From positions 1 through 17,634 of the forward strand of contig QMYO01000007.1 in assembly GCA_003662715.1 (NCBI GenBank): a stretch of DNA of 17,634 nucleotides, in the 5' to 3' direction. The notes beneath the pieces were generated by a model that had not been told where the DNA came from, ran no database searches, and saw only the letters and a list, made by a program, of their open reading frames with translations. The DNA is from Candidatus Bathyarchaeota archaeon. GTDB taxonomy: Archaea; Thermoproteota; Bathyarchaeia; Bathyarchaeales; Bathyarchaeaceae. Position numbers and translations under genes: made by a program. Below, piece by piece: positions 6,406-14,731 of this stretch. Each line of letters opens with the position of its first letter. The stretch's first letter is position 1.

Positions 6406-6678
6406 TTGGACTGGGAAAAATACGGCTACACCATTGCGAGCAACTATAGAATTAAGGTTGTTGTAGCCCTAAATGAAAAACCCAAGACCCCTTCAGAGAT
6501 AGCGGAGGAGACAGGATTGTATCTTAGCCATGTTAGTTCAACCGTTTCAGACCTGGTGAAGAAAGGCTTGATTAAATGTCTTACCCCGTCGCTAAGACGT
6601 GGCAAAGTCTTTGATTTGACAGAAGCTGGTAAAGAAATCGCTGCAGAGATAAAGAAAAGGCGAAGAGTAGCTAATTGA
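6406..6678 (+). CDS. Winged-helix regulator, probable control protein of the R-M locus
   Basis: A 90-residue MarR/ArsR-like winged-helix protein with little outside the DNA-binding domain. The first helix is NYRIKVVVALNEKPKTPSEI, the helix-turn-helix is IAEETGLYLSHVSSTVSDLV (about 31-50), and the wing follows as KCLTPSLRRGKVFDLTEAGK (about 57-76), with a basic end KKRRRVAN. The start is TTG 6406 with AGAGG ten bases upstream. It lies between the divergent methyltransferase and endonuclease genes, the position of control (C) proteins in R-M systems. Classical C proteins are Xre-type, so this would be an analogue rather than a homologue. It could delay endonuclease synthesis by acting on the repeats at 6342-6391. 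Confidence 0.8.
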   Translation: MDWEKYGYTIASNYRIKVVVALNEKPKTPSEIAEETGLYLSHVSSTVSDLVKKGLIKCLTPSLRRGKVFDLTEAGKEIAAEIKKRRRVAN

Positions 6679-6685
6679 TGACACG

Positions 6686-6708
6686 TGTGATCTCCTTGGG
6701 TGATCACA
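6686..6708. repeat. Inverted repeat between regulator and endonuclease genes
   Basis: TGTGATC (6686-6692) and GATCACA (6702-6708) are exact inverted repeats with a 9-base loop, starting 8 bases after the regulator stop. The left arm overlaps the palindrome ACACGTGT (6681-6688). No T-run follows. It may be an operator or attenuator for the endonuclease gene, whose ATG lies 84 bases further on. Confidence 0.45.
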
Positions 6709-6792
6709 TGAAATATACTAAGAGAAGAAGTACTTAAGACGTAATTAGATTGTAATATGAAAATAAGAAGAGCGCGAACAGAATAATTAGGT

Positions 6793-7764
6793 ATGTCCGA
6801 TCATACATCCACAGATCGCTCCGAACACTTTTCAAACCTTCGCAGACTTTATGAAAGGCGAGGAGATTCTGCTCGAATAACAAGAGAGGACGGTGGAGTC
6901 CGTTTTCTTAAAGTAAGATCACTCGCAAAGGACCATTTGGTTGAGTTATGCGAAGAACAAGGAATTGAAACAAATGGTAGGGAAATTTGGGAGTTAAGAA
7001 AAAGTCTCTTTTTATCTGAAATATCTGAAGAACGTATTAACTCTTACATACGAGAAAAATACGAATTGCAAAGACAACAAGAACGCCAAGAGGAGGAAGT
7101 AATTAAACAAGAGTTGCAGAGGCTTCAAACTTATCAATCCTCTGTATGGTTGGGGAACGTTGATAGTATGTTGCAGAGGACCGTGAGAAGAGTTAAGAAT
7201 CTTAGTGAATTAGAGGAACAAATCCAACAAAGGCTATTACCAATGGTTTCAAACTATGTTAAATGGTCATGGTACAATCAATGGACTGAAAGAATAATTG
7301 GAAACATTTTTACTGACCATGAGGAAGTAATTCCAACTTTGAGACGGGTTAAGGCTGTTGACTTTTTCATCAGAGAATTGCCTTTCGATTTGAAGCTCAC
7401 TTTCCTACCGAAAGGCTTCATTGAATATGTTGAAGGAGAACATGGATCAACCGATGTTACCGAGGCTATTAACTTTGCGCTAAACAATCCGCAGAGACTG
7501 GCCAAATGGTTGTACGAAAATCAGGGGCCTGTAAGGTTCGATAATAGCAATCGTATGTTTCTAGTACTTATCAACGTAGAAAACTTAGATGAAAGTTGGA
7601 GATTGAAAAGCGCTTTTGATCTAGTTGAAACGCGAATATCAGAATTCTTAGAGTCTAGAGAGGAATTCTATCAGGTGAACTATTATTATGATAAAAGTGA
7701 TATATACAGAGGGAATTATGTCGCTACTTGCTTCGTCCTCTTTGTGTTGAGTGAGTCCTCCTAA
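6793..7764 (+). CDS. PD-(D/E)XK type II-like restriction endonuclease
   Basis: A 323-residue protein, probably the cutting partner of the methyltransferase at 4603-6327. The N-terminus (about 37-82) has a SAP/HeH-like DNA-binding pattern, LAKDHLVELCEEQGIETNGR followed by IWELRKSLFL. A charged coiled coil follows at about 85-115 (YELQRQQERQEEEVIKQELQ). The nuclease core has Glu166 in a helix (WTERIIGNIF), then VIPTLRRVKAVDFFI and PFDLKLTFLPKGF, which supply the D190...D199-x-K201 signature of the PD-(D/E)XK fold. The C-terminal half is alpha/beta with a strand FLVLINVENL. ATG 6793 has only a weak AGGT before it; a TATA-like TAATATGAAAA near 6754-6764 would give a short leader. The family call rests on the motif and the R-M context; the recognition site is unknown. 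Confidence 0.78.
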   Translation: MSDHTSTDRSEHFSNLRRLYERRGDSARITREDGGVRFLKVRSLAKDHLVELCEEQGIETNGREIWELRKSLFLSEISEERINSYIREKYELQRQQERQEEEVIKQELQRLQTYQSSVWLGNVDSMLQRTVRRVKNLSELEEQIQQRLLPMVSNYVKWSWYNQWTERIIGNIFTDHEEVIPTLRRVKAVDFFIRELPFDLKLTFLPKGFIEYVEGEHGSTDVTEAINFALNNPQRLAKWLYENQGPVRFDNSNRMFLVLINVENLDESWRLKSAFDLVETRISEFLESREEFYQVNYYYDKSDIYRGNYVATCFVLFVLSESS

Positions 7765-7834
7765 TTGCTTTGGGAGTTACGACCCGCACGAAAAAAGCTG
7801 TAATGTCTACTCGATTGCATCCATAGATGCTCTA

Positions 7835-9700
7835 TCACCTCATGATTTTGCTTAGAAACTTTTCAAGCTCGTTTTCTGCATTGTCTGCCCGTATGAAGAT
7901 AGGTACGTTTTCCATGCCAGTTGCAATATAACTACTGAGCAGCCACTCACCCGGTGCGAACTCTAGGGTTTTCTCAAGGATGTTTTTGTCGATCATGAAG
8001 GTGTTACTCACTACTCCTCTGTCGTAGGGTCTGGGCAAGGTGCTAACGAAGTAAGTATGAAGCTGCTGTAGGGCACTGGTGTTTAGGTGAGCGATTCTTT
8101 GGGTAGCTATGCACCCGCCTAGGCCGTATTTCCTCCCTTGGCGCAGAAGCCTTTCTACAGCCTCGGAGCAATGGCGGTCGACACCGCTTACCTCTGAGGG
8201 ACTGGCGACAAACTCTTGGGCCTCGTCCCAAACGAAGAGGACGTAGGGCTTCACCTTGAACTCCCCTTTCCTCTGGCGCAGAATGTTCTCTGTGAGGTCC
8301 ATGACCAGTTGTTTGATAGTGGGGGGGTCGCTGATGGATAGGCAGATCAGCCTCACGTCGCCTTCAATAAGGTCCTGTATCATCTCCGGCGTGTACCCCT
8401 CATCTAGACCCTCTTCCTCTTCTTTCCGGTCGAAGTATCTGAACATCTTGCTCCTAGACTCGAACCATCCAAGCAAGGCACTCATGGGATGAATCTTGAA
8501 GTCTTCAAGGATTTTAGGAATAGCGTCAACCAGCTTCTGCACAAAATCCCGATCGATCTCATCATCTTCTAAGAAGCCACGCGCCTGCATATAGTCCAAA
8601 GTGAGTCTCTCAACTTCCTCAAGAGCTTCAACATAATTTGGGTTCTTCGCGTTAGCCGACTTAAGAGTTGCTACAGTACCCAAGAACTCTGAGAAGCTAG
8701 GCGGAGTTATCCTTGCCCTCCGTAAATAGGAAACCCTTCCCAAATCTAGGATTTTCTTAAACCCTTCTGGAACCCTAGGATCTGCCTCATACCTTTTGGG
8801 TTTCACCACAGAGTTGTACAGGTCCTCCACCTTTTCTGCCCTTGACTCAAGGATTATTTTTGATGGTATGTTCGGCTGGGTGAACATGTCCATGAGCAGG
8901 AAGGGGTATTCGCAGCTTATGTCGAAAATGACGATCTTCGTGTCTTTGATATGGATGAGGATTCGACGCAGAATGTTAGAAACGAGATTGCTTTTTCCTC
9001 CACCGGTGAAGGCGAAGACGCCGAAATGGTAGCGCACCAATGAGTCATAATCCACGTAAATCGGGATGTCCTCTCCGGCGGCCTCAAACATTTTGATGGT
9101 TCCCAGCCTAGGGTCCTTCCAAGGATTTTCAAACGTTTCCTTGCTCTCGAACCCTAAGGCTTCTAGAACAGCCTTGTTATACATGTCCTTGATCATTTCC
9201 TTGCTTAGGACAAACACCTGATCCCCTACGACAGGATACGAGAAGCCCCGATCGAAAGAGGGGTCTTCACCAGGCTTTAGCACGAGGTCGTAGTTTATTG
9301 GAATGGCTGTAAGCTGGACCATCATGGTGGACTTGTCGTTGGTTTCCCAATCACCCACAGAACGTTCAATAACCTCAAACTGCAAAGGGTAATATTGGTA
9401 GTCCCTTAGTCCTCTCAGTCCAAAGTGCTCAGGCCAGAAACGCACCACCTCTATCAAAGTATACCTAGTCTCACCTCTCTCTTTGGTCCTGAAGTTACGT
9501 ACTGCCAGAAGCATGCCGTCGTCCAGCAGCCTTAGGAGGTCCCTGTTGTACTCCGCCTTCACCCTACACACGTATGGTGAACTGGTACCCAGTCTCTCGT
9601 CAACCACGGTCGCGCTGGGAACCACGCGGCTCAGCCTAGCCTTGAACTTTCCGTCGAAGTCGGTGAAGTATCTCTTAAGTTTCTCTTCTAAGTCTTTCAA
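7835..9700 (-). CDS. herA: HerA-type hexameric ATPase/DNA translocase
   Basis: A 621-residue FtsK/HerA-class (DUF87) ATPase, thought to pump DNA in a hexamer and to feed it to NurA. The N-terminal beta-barrel region (about 15-200) includes LLRLLDDGMLLAVRNF. Walker A is FAFTGGGKSNLV (about 229-240), with Gly in place of the usual Ser in TGSGKS. The strand KIVIFDISCEYPF (about 255-267) is typical of HerA. A long helical insert follows (about 285-440). Walker B is YVLFVWDEAQEF (about 486-497). The sensor/arginine-finger region is RQGRKYGLGGCIATQRIAHLN (about 520-540). The start is TTG 9700, with GGAGGG about eight bases upstream; it overlaps the NurA gene by 26 bases. Archaeal HerA usually has about 500 residues, so this is an extended form. 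It is the last gene of the operon. Confidence 0.93.
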   Translation of the reverse strand: MKDLEEKLKRYFTDFDGKFKARLSRVVPSATVVDERLGTSSPYVCRVKAEYNRDLLRLLDDGMLLAVRNFRTKERGETRYTLIEVVRFWPEHFGLRGLRDYQYYPLQFEVIERSVGDWETNDKSTMMVQLTAIPINYDLVLKPGEDPSFDRGFSYPVVGDQVFVLSKEMIKDMYNKAVLEALGFESKETFENPWKDPRLGTIKMFEAAGEDIPIYVDYDSLVRYHFGVFAFTGGGKSNLVSNILRRILIHIKDTKIVIFDISCEYPFLLMDMFTQPNIPSKIILESRAEKVEDLYNSVVKPKRYEADPRVPEGFKKILDLGRVSYLRRARITPPSFSEFLGTVATLKSANAKNPNYVEALEEVERLTLDYMQARGFLEDDEIDRDFVQKLVDAIPKILEDFKIHPMSALLGWFESRSKMFRYFDRKEEEEGLDEGYTPEMIQDLIEGDVRLICLSISDPPTIKQLVMDLTENILRQRKGEFKVKPYVLFVWDEAQEFVASPSEVSGVDRHCSEAVERLLRQGRKYGLGGCIATQRIAHLNTSALQQLHTYFVSTLPRPYDRGVVSNTFMIDKNILEKTLEFAPGEWLLSSYIATGMENVPIFIRADNAENELEKFLSKIMR

Positions 9701-11591
9701 GCCTAGCCCTCCTCTCCCTAAAGGTTGTCATATAGAACACGAAATCCCTCAAATCTCGGTTAGTCATAATCCAATGCCTAGTAGCGTCGATCACACCACG
9801 AATCATCCGGTTGTTCCACTTGGCCACCTTATCCGCCACAAACAATGGCTTGTTATGGCCGAAGGCCTCTGGAATGCTGGGGCTGGTCATAGCCTCAAGA
9901 GTCACCATAACCAAGTTCTGCACCTCATTCACCATATCTTTGTTCTTGTAGAATATAACTTCCAAGGGCTCCTCCACACCTGCATAATGATGTACAAAAC
10001 GCAACCTATTTTCCTCCTTCAAATCGTACTCAGGATATACAAGCCGATCCATGAGCAAAACGTTGCTCCTCAGTTTTGGGTCGTAGTTGGCCTGAGAAAG
10101 CTGGATGTAAGACTTCAAGAATAGACGCTCCAGCCTAATCCTGTTTCTCCGGGCACCTCTCACATGGTCCGGATCTCTCTCATGGTCAGGAACCATGGTG
10201 ACAAAAGCTGAATCGTACTCCACCAAGCTCCAAGGAAGACTAATTTCTTCGTGATTGAAGAGAGACACTGACTGCAACAACATACGGTCCGTGTTAGGAA
10301 CCTTATCAAACTCCTCGGGGATCAAGCTGATGTTGAGCAAACCTTTTCTTTGGAATATGGGGACCACATGTCTCTTGAAGTCCCGGGCCGATGTGTCCTT
10401 AGTTAGCCCAACTAGCAACACTCTTCTTTTCCAGCACTCTTCCAGCAACATGTAGAGGCAGAAGAGGGTGAGGAAGGCGATGTCCAAAGTGGTTAGGTAA
10501 TGCTGCTTTCCACCCTTCTCGATGGTCATCTTACTTCCCACAAATCCCTCGGTTGCTTCATCGTCTTCAAGGAAAAGCTGATCTCCAAGTGTTTCTACTA
10601 GGGTCCGTAGCCGCCTCCACGTGTCCCTGTAGCGAGGAGCCAAGCTGTATCTTCCACTCATGTCCGAAATCAAACCTTCCTTCACCAGCCCCTTCAGATA
10701 CCTTTCCGCCCTCTCTCTTCTCTTCTCATCCTCTAAGCCAAGCCTATCAAGAATTTCACTTAGAGCAAGTGGATTCTCTTCTTGCTCAAGTGAGAAGAGA
10801 ATGCTGTGCCTTAGGTAGTCTCCTCTGGCCGGTGGAAGTCCCAGCTCAGAGTTCAGGACCCTATGCCTACCAAAGAAAAGGTCATTCTCGTCAATAGGGG
10901 TCCCATCTACCTCGTAGCCCAAGATAGCGCAGTTGGTGCTCCAATAGCTTCTCTTAGCCGTATCATAGACTATAGAGCTTACCTCTCCCGAAATAGCTCT
11001 ATCCAACAAGAGGATCTTGATGTTCTCCTCCGAGTCAGTGGCCAATTTGTAAGCAAGAAAGTACTCGGAAAAAGTCATAATCCAATTAGCGATCTTAGAG
11101 TTATCCACAATCTCCTGATCCGCCAACGGCCTTGAAAGAGAAAGCTCTCCAGGTTCCTCTTCCCGAAAGAAGGTCTGATCTATCTCTGGAACCACGTTAA
11201 TGTAAACTGGAACGCAGCTTGAAATCCCGCACCCTTCCTCCAACAGTTCATTAGAATATGTCACCGAAGGCTTGACACCCTTCTTAAACTCAATTTCACC
11301 CTTGGCCGTATAGGCCCCTCCAAAGAATATCACCAAATCGAAAAGCCGTTTCGTGTACTCGGTTCCATCAACAGCAGCAAACTTCACTACCGGGGAACCA
11401 AAGAACTTTCTAGCCGTTTCATATGCTTGGTCATGACTGAAACCTTGAACTATAAGCTTCTGCAGAAAGTCCTCAAAGAGCCTCTTGGTAGAAGAAAATT
11501 TGCGCCTGTAGTCCGAAATTTGCCCTGCTGCGCCTTCCCTAAGAATTGCACCCATCCGCCTAACACGACTACTAAAAGATGAAGCTTCCAT
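9675..11591 (-). CDS. nurA: NurA-type nuclease, enlarged, with an inserted winged helix
   Basis: A 638-residue protein containing the NurA nuclease, an RNase H-like Mn-dependent DNA exo/endonuclease that works with HerA. Motifs: FAAVDGTEYTK (Asp75, first metal ligand), ILLLDRAISGE (Asp197, second), and LLVGLTKDTSARDF (about 392-405, the conserved 'GxxKd' segment). Between the second and third lies a winged-helix-like insert (about 274-327: PLALSEILDRLGLEDE, then LKGLVKEGLISDMSGRYSLA). The C-terminal part (about 440-638) carries the EEISLPWSLVEYD strand and basic RERRARLERLRR tail. Typical NurA has 300-450 residues. The start at ATG 11591 is supported by AGGTG seven bases upstream; an earlier GTG at 11600 is the end of that ribosome-binding sequence. 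It lies 22 bases after the helicase stop. Confidence 0.88.
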   Translation of the reverse strand: MEASSFSSRVRRMGAILREGAAGQISDYRRKFSSTKRLFEDFLQKLIVQGFSHDQAYETARKFFGSPVVKFAAVDGTEYTKRLFDLVIFFGGAYTAKGEIEFKKGVKPSVTYSNELLEEGCGISSCVPVYINVVPEIDQTFFREEEPGELSLSRPLADQEIVDNSKIANWIMTFSEYFLAYKLATDSEENIKILLLDRAISGEVSSIVYDTAKRSYWSTNCAILGYEVDGTPIDENDLFFGRHRVLNSELGLPPARGDYLRHSILFSLEQEENPLALSEILDRLGLEDEKRRERAERYLKGLVKEGLISDMSGRYSLAPRYRDTWRRLRTLVETLGDQLFLEDDEATEGFVGSKMTIEKGGKQHYLTTLDIAFLTLFCLYMLLEECWKRRVLLVGLTKDTSARDFKRHVVPIFQRKGLLNISLIPEEFDKVPNTDRMLLQSVSLFNHEEISLPWSLVEYDSAFVTMVPDHERDPDHVRGARRNRIRLERLFLKSYIQLSQANYDPKLRSNVLLMDRLVYPEYDLKEENRLRFVHHYAGVEEPLEVIFYKNKDMVNEVQNLVMVTLEAMTSPSIPEAFGHNKPLFVADKVAKWNNRMIRGVIDATRHWIMTNRDLRDFVFYMTTFRERRARLERLRRET

Positions 11592-11613
11592 AAACAACAC
11601 ACCTTTTCGCGTC

Positions 11614-14025
11614 CTACCTAAGACGCGATTGTTTCATATCCCTTTTGGCAGCGTCTTGAATCTTGATAGCTGTTTCAGCTCCTACTCTTGCTGCGTCGAT
11701 GATTGCTAGACGTAGGGCCTTGGCCACAGCTTCTATGCTCCTAAATCCAGCATTGAAAAGACGCCTTCCCCTTACCCTACCTACTTCTGGCAGAAACACA
11801 AGTTTAGACTTAATTAGGTCTTCCTTGACGCCGTACCTTATCCTCTGAGCCAAGAGTTCAGCTCTTTTAGCTATATCAAGACGCCCAATCTTCTTTGCGA
11901 TTCGAGCAACTTCAGACATGGACCTAGACGCATATTTACTCAACTCGTAGACATCATTGTCGTCAAAATAGGCATATCTATCAGTTATGTTTCCAACTTT
12001 TTCTTCTTGGATATATTCAGCGAGAATCAAGGCACGTCTCAACGAGGCATTGGGACTGGCCCCCGAAAGAGAAATACCTAATCTTCTCGTAATCGATGGC
12101 AAGCTTCGCATTTCTTTCACAGTCATGTTGAAAGTCCGGACATCCTTAGCAATACCAATACTACAGGCAATAAATAACATTAAGAAGTCGGAGATCTTCT
12201 TTTTTCCTTCAATGAAACGAATTACAAATTGGGCATCGTATGGTGACTGAGTTAGACTATTTACAGCATCACCTAACTCCGTGTTTCTAATTTTTCTTCG
12301 ACCTTCAATAAGCTTAAACTTTCTAAGGTCTGAAAGAACCTTACGAACAATCACCGAAACAGTCTTTGAGTCTAAGGACTTGTTACTGACCTCTAAGGTT
12401 TCTATCAGTATTGAAGTAATTTCCTTTACGTTTGTTCCTGAATCTTTTTTTGCCTCTAACAAAACAAGCTTTGCAATGTTCTCCTTTTTCAAAGTATCCG
12501 ATGTAATACTTTCCAAACTAACGTTAAACAAATATCGGTTCCACAGAACCCTGCCCTCTTCTTCGTTTCGAGCTAAGAGGAAAACCTGTCCTGGACCTTT
12601 ACTCTTGTCGGGCCTTCCTGATCTTCCCTTAAGTTGGACATATGAATATCTTTCAAATTCCCAACTTTTGGACTCTGTGTAGAAGAAAGCGATTATTACG
12701 TTGTCCACGGGGTAGTCTATCCCGTGACTTAAAGTGGTGGTCGCACAGACCGTTTTAAGATGTCTCTTCTCAAGCAAATCTTCAATTCTCTTCCTAGCTT
12801 CAAAAGGAAGACCTGCATGATGAAAAGCGACTCCAAACTTCAATACGGAGGCTAATTTCTGCAAAAGTGGCGTTTCTTCCTCGGTTGAACGAATTATTTC
12901 ATCTGATTCAGCCTCTAAAACACTGCGATCCTGCTGCGATAGGTGTTTAGCATGGATTTCACTAAGGACACGTGCAAAAAGTTCGGTGTTCTGCCTGCTT
13001 GGAAAGAAAATCAACGTTGTTTCGCCTTTATCTAAATTTTGTGAAAGGATGTGTGTCAGAATATCTTCCTCGTCTTTCAGGCGTTCTTTTATGTCGGAGC
13101 CGTCAGCGCTTAAGAATACGACTTCTCCGTCTTTTCGATATACCACATACTCTTTGATTGCTAAAGCTTTTCTTTCAGTTATTAGCTTGGCATGCAACCA
13201 ATCAGCTATTTGCCGGGGATTGCCTATTAAGGAACTTAATGTTACAACTCTTACACCGTATTTTTGTTTCAACAAAGTCAGGACGATGTCTATATTGCTT
13301 CCCCTGTTCTCTTCATCCAGAATTGTTATTTCATCAGCGCATACAAGTGTTAAATCCTTAAGCCATTCTTCTTCATTCTTTAGAGCCATCAAAACCCTTT
13401 CATAGGTTGCGACGATGATTTTTGCCTCTTTGAGCGTTCGAGGAGTTGAAGGATGATCGCCATCAGTTGTTTCAACCTTGTAGCCAAATTTGCCAAAAGA
13501 ATTGCTGAAATCCTTTGCCTTCTGCCTATCTAGGGCTTTGAAGGGGGTGCAGTAGAGAGCCTTTCCGGAGTTCTCCTTAATTTCTCTAAGCATTTCAATT
13601 TCAGCTATTAACGTTTTCCCGGAGGCAGGAGGCCCACAAACGAATAGCTCTTCGTCCTTTCCAAAGCTTGTCTTAACATAGTTCTCCTGTAATGGCCAAA
13701 GCTGAACAACTCTTTTCGAGCGAGCTTTCTCAAGATATTCAGAAACATAGTCTGGTAAGCCATATCTTTCGCCGATTAATTGCGCCTCAAGGGCTTTACC
13801 GTATTCGTAACCCTTGCTTGTTAGTCGGTAAAGGTAAACCCTCCCATCAGGCTCGATCTCTATTAATCCCGTTTCCTTTAATCTTCTTTGAACATCAGTC
13901 AAAGAGTTGGGTTTAACACCCGAAAAACGTAAGAAATCTGGCCGGTAACCTTCACCGTTGTGGTCCATTAGCCAGCCGATTAATTGATTTCCGATTTGCT
14001 TATAGCTTTCTCTACGCCTTAGCAA
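11614..14025 (-). CDS. Ski2/Hel308-like DNA helicase with N-terminal winged helix
   Basis: An 803-residue superfamily 2 helicase. The N-terminal winged helix (about 8-75) includes GYRPDFLRFSGVKPNSLTDV. A Q-motif-like LWPLQENYVKTSF (109-121) precedes Walker A VCGPPASGKTLIAEI (129-143). Motif Ia is YCTPFKALDRQKAKDF, motif II ADEITILDEENRG (230-242, DEIT where Hel308 has DEIH), motif III TLSSLIGN (262-269). Motif V is ATTTLSHGIDYPVDN (428-442) and motif VI QLKGRSGRPDKSKG (464-477). A Hel308/Ski2-type winged-helix and ratchet region follows, and two helix-hairpin-helix units end the protein (LPEVGRVRGRRLFNAGF and AARVGAETAIKIQDAA). The start is TTG 14025 with GAGG eight bases upstream. It probably unwinds branched or damaged DNA ahead of the nucleases encoded in the same operon. 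It is not the housekeeping Hel308, given the extra N-terminal domain and context. Confidence 0.92.
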   Translation of the reverse strand: MLRRRESYKQIGNQLIGWLMDHNGEGYRPDFLRFSGVKPNSLTDVQRRLKETGLIEIEPDGRVYLYRLTSKGYEYGKALEAQLIGERYGLPDYVSEYLEKARSKRVVQLWPLQENYVKTSFGKDEELFVCGPPASGKTLIAEIEMLREIKENSGKALYCTPFKALDRQKAKDFSNSFGKFGYKVETTDGDHPSTPRTLKEAKIIVATYERVLMALKNEEEWLKDLTLVCADEITILDEENRGSNIDIVLTLLKQKYGVRVVTLSSLIGNPRQIADWLHAKLITERKALAIKEYVVYRKDGEVVFLSADGSDIKERLKDEEDILTHILSQNLDKGETTLIFFPSRQNTELFARVLSEIHAKHLSQQDRSVLEAESDEIIRSTEEETPLLQKLASVLKFGVAFHHAGLPFEARKRIEDLLEKRHLKTVCATTTLSHGIDYPVDNVIIAFFYTESKSWEFERYSYVQLKGRSGRPDKSKGPGQVFLLARNEEEGRVLWNRYLFNVSLESITSDTLKKENIAKLVLLEAKKDSGTNVKEITSILIETLEVSNKSLDSKTVSVIVRKVLSDLRKFKLIEGRRKIRNTELGDAVNSLTQSPYDAQFVIRFIEGKKKISDFLMLFIACSIGIAKDVRTFNMTVKEMRSLPSITRRLGISLSGASPNASLRRALILAEYIQEEKVGNITDRYAYFDDNDVYELSKYASRSMSEVARIAKKIGRLDIAKRAELLAQRIRYGVKEDLIKSKLVFLPEVGRVRGRRLFNAGFRSIEAVAKALRLAIIDAARVGAETAIKIQDAAKRDMKQSRLR

Positions 14026-14045
14026 GGCTTCAACCTCGGTTAATT

Positions 14046-14675
14046 TTATTTTGCCCAGTCTATTATTGTTTTATTGACTTCGCGCCATTTTTTCCTCTTT
14101 CTCAGAATCTCGTATTCCTTGAGGAGACACGCCCTGTTGTGGCGAATTATTTCCCAGAGAAACCTCGAGTTGCCCGTATTTTGGAAGTTCTCCCACGCTT
14201 CAGGAACCTTATAGCCTATATCCCAGAAAGGGTCGTCAAAGTTAGGAATGCCAAGATCCTTCACCAGACACCGTTTGGATTCCCAAACTGTTTGGCCATA
14301 AGCTGTAGTGACCTTTAGCATAAGGTCTCTATCAAACGTCACTTTTTCCCCCAAAAACCAATACAAGACGCCCATCTCAAATTCTGTGTTAAAAGCATAA
14401 AACGGATGGTTCACTTCGCTTAACTTTGCTTTAAGGATTGATCTTAGTCCTGCGAAATCTTGATCGCTCTCCTCAGTAATATACAAGATTTCTATCATGT
14501 CACAGTCGAGGAAACCGACCACGATTGGTTTGATCTGCTTGTAACGCTCAAGTCCATCACAATCTAAGAACTCTCCGATGGTTTCGATGTCGATTATAGT
14601 CCCCTGTAATTCCTCCATACAATTCTTTTCCAGGTACTTCTTACAGCGCTTTGTATGACCTCTCAAGCTAGACAT
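14046..14675 (-). CDS. DEDD/RNase H-like 3'-5' exonuclease family protein
   Basis: A 209-residue protein, first gene of the operon. Exo I motif: IIDIETIGEFLD (Asp29 and Glu31). Exo II region: FYAFNTEFEMGVLYWFLGE (about 92-110), with Asn96 and acidic Glu98/Glu100 where a D is usual. A later DDPFWDIGYKVPEAWE and a final helix RHNRACLLKEYEILRKRKK match the last motif region, in which relatives of the RNase_H_2/YprB type have YNxxD; here the Asp is replaced by a Cys/Leu stretch. The active site is therefore partly altered; activity is uncertain. The start at ATG 14675 fits leaderless transcription from a TATA-like element at 14697-14707; ATG 14618 is an alternative that drops a Cys/His-containing 19-residue tail. 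The gap to the helicase is 20 bases. Confidence 0.75.
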   Translation of the reverse strand: MSSLRGHTKRCKKYLEKNCMEELQGTIIDIETIGEFLDCDGLERYKQIKPIVVGFLDCDMIEILYITEESDQDFAGLRSILKAKLSEVNHPFYAFNTEFEMGVLYWFLGEKVTFDRDLMLKVTTAYGQTVWESKRCLVKDLGIPNFDDPFWDIGYKVPEAWENFQNTGNSRFLWEIIRHNRACLLKEYEILRKRKKWREVNKTIIDWAK

Positions 14676-14696
14676 AAATAAATAAGTTAGATTTCT

Positions 14697-14707
14697 GATA
14701 TTTCAAA
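14697..14707 (-). promoter_or_regulatory. TATA-like box for the four-gene nuclease operon
   Basis: On the minus strand the sequence reads TTTGAAATATC, centred about 27 bases before the ATG at 14675. This predicts a transcript beginning at or next to that ATG, which explains the lack of a Shine-Dalgarno sequence there. A second AT-rich tract (TTATTTATTT, about 14676-14686) lies too close to the ATG to serve that start, but could serve ATG 14618. Confidence 0.45.
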
Positions 14708-14731
14708 AGCTCCTTCGAGTATTTCGAATAT

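Noticed and set aside
7817..7830. Hairpin GCATC-CATA-GATGC between the endonuclease and HerA stops.
   Set aside because: A 5-base stem without a T-run is too weak to call a terminator.
9483..10124. A 213-residue plus-strand frame antisense to the HerA/NurA junction.
   Set aside because: It is a shadow of two well-supported genes; its translation is low in folded-protein character and has no motif.
12281..13405. Several plus-strand frames of 60-140 residues antisense to the helicase.
   Set aside because: Helicase motifs on the minus strand explain the region; the antisense frames overlap one another and lack promoters or ribosome-binding sites.
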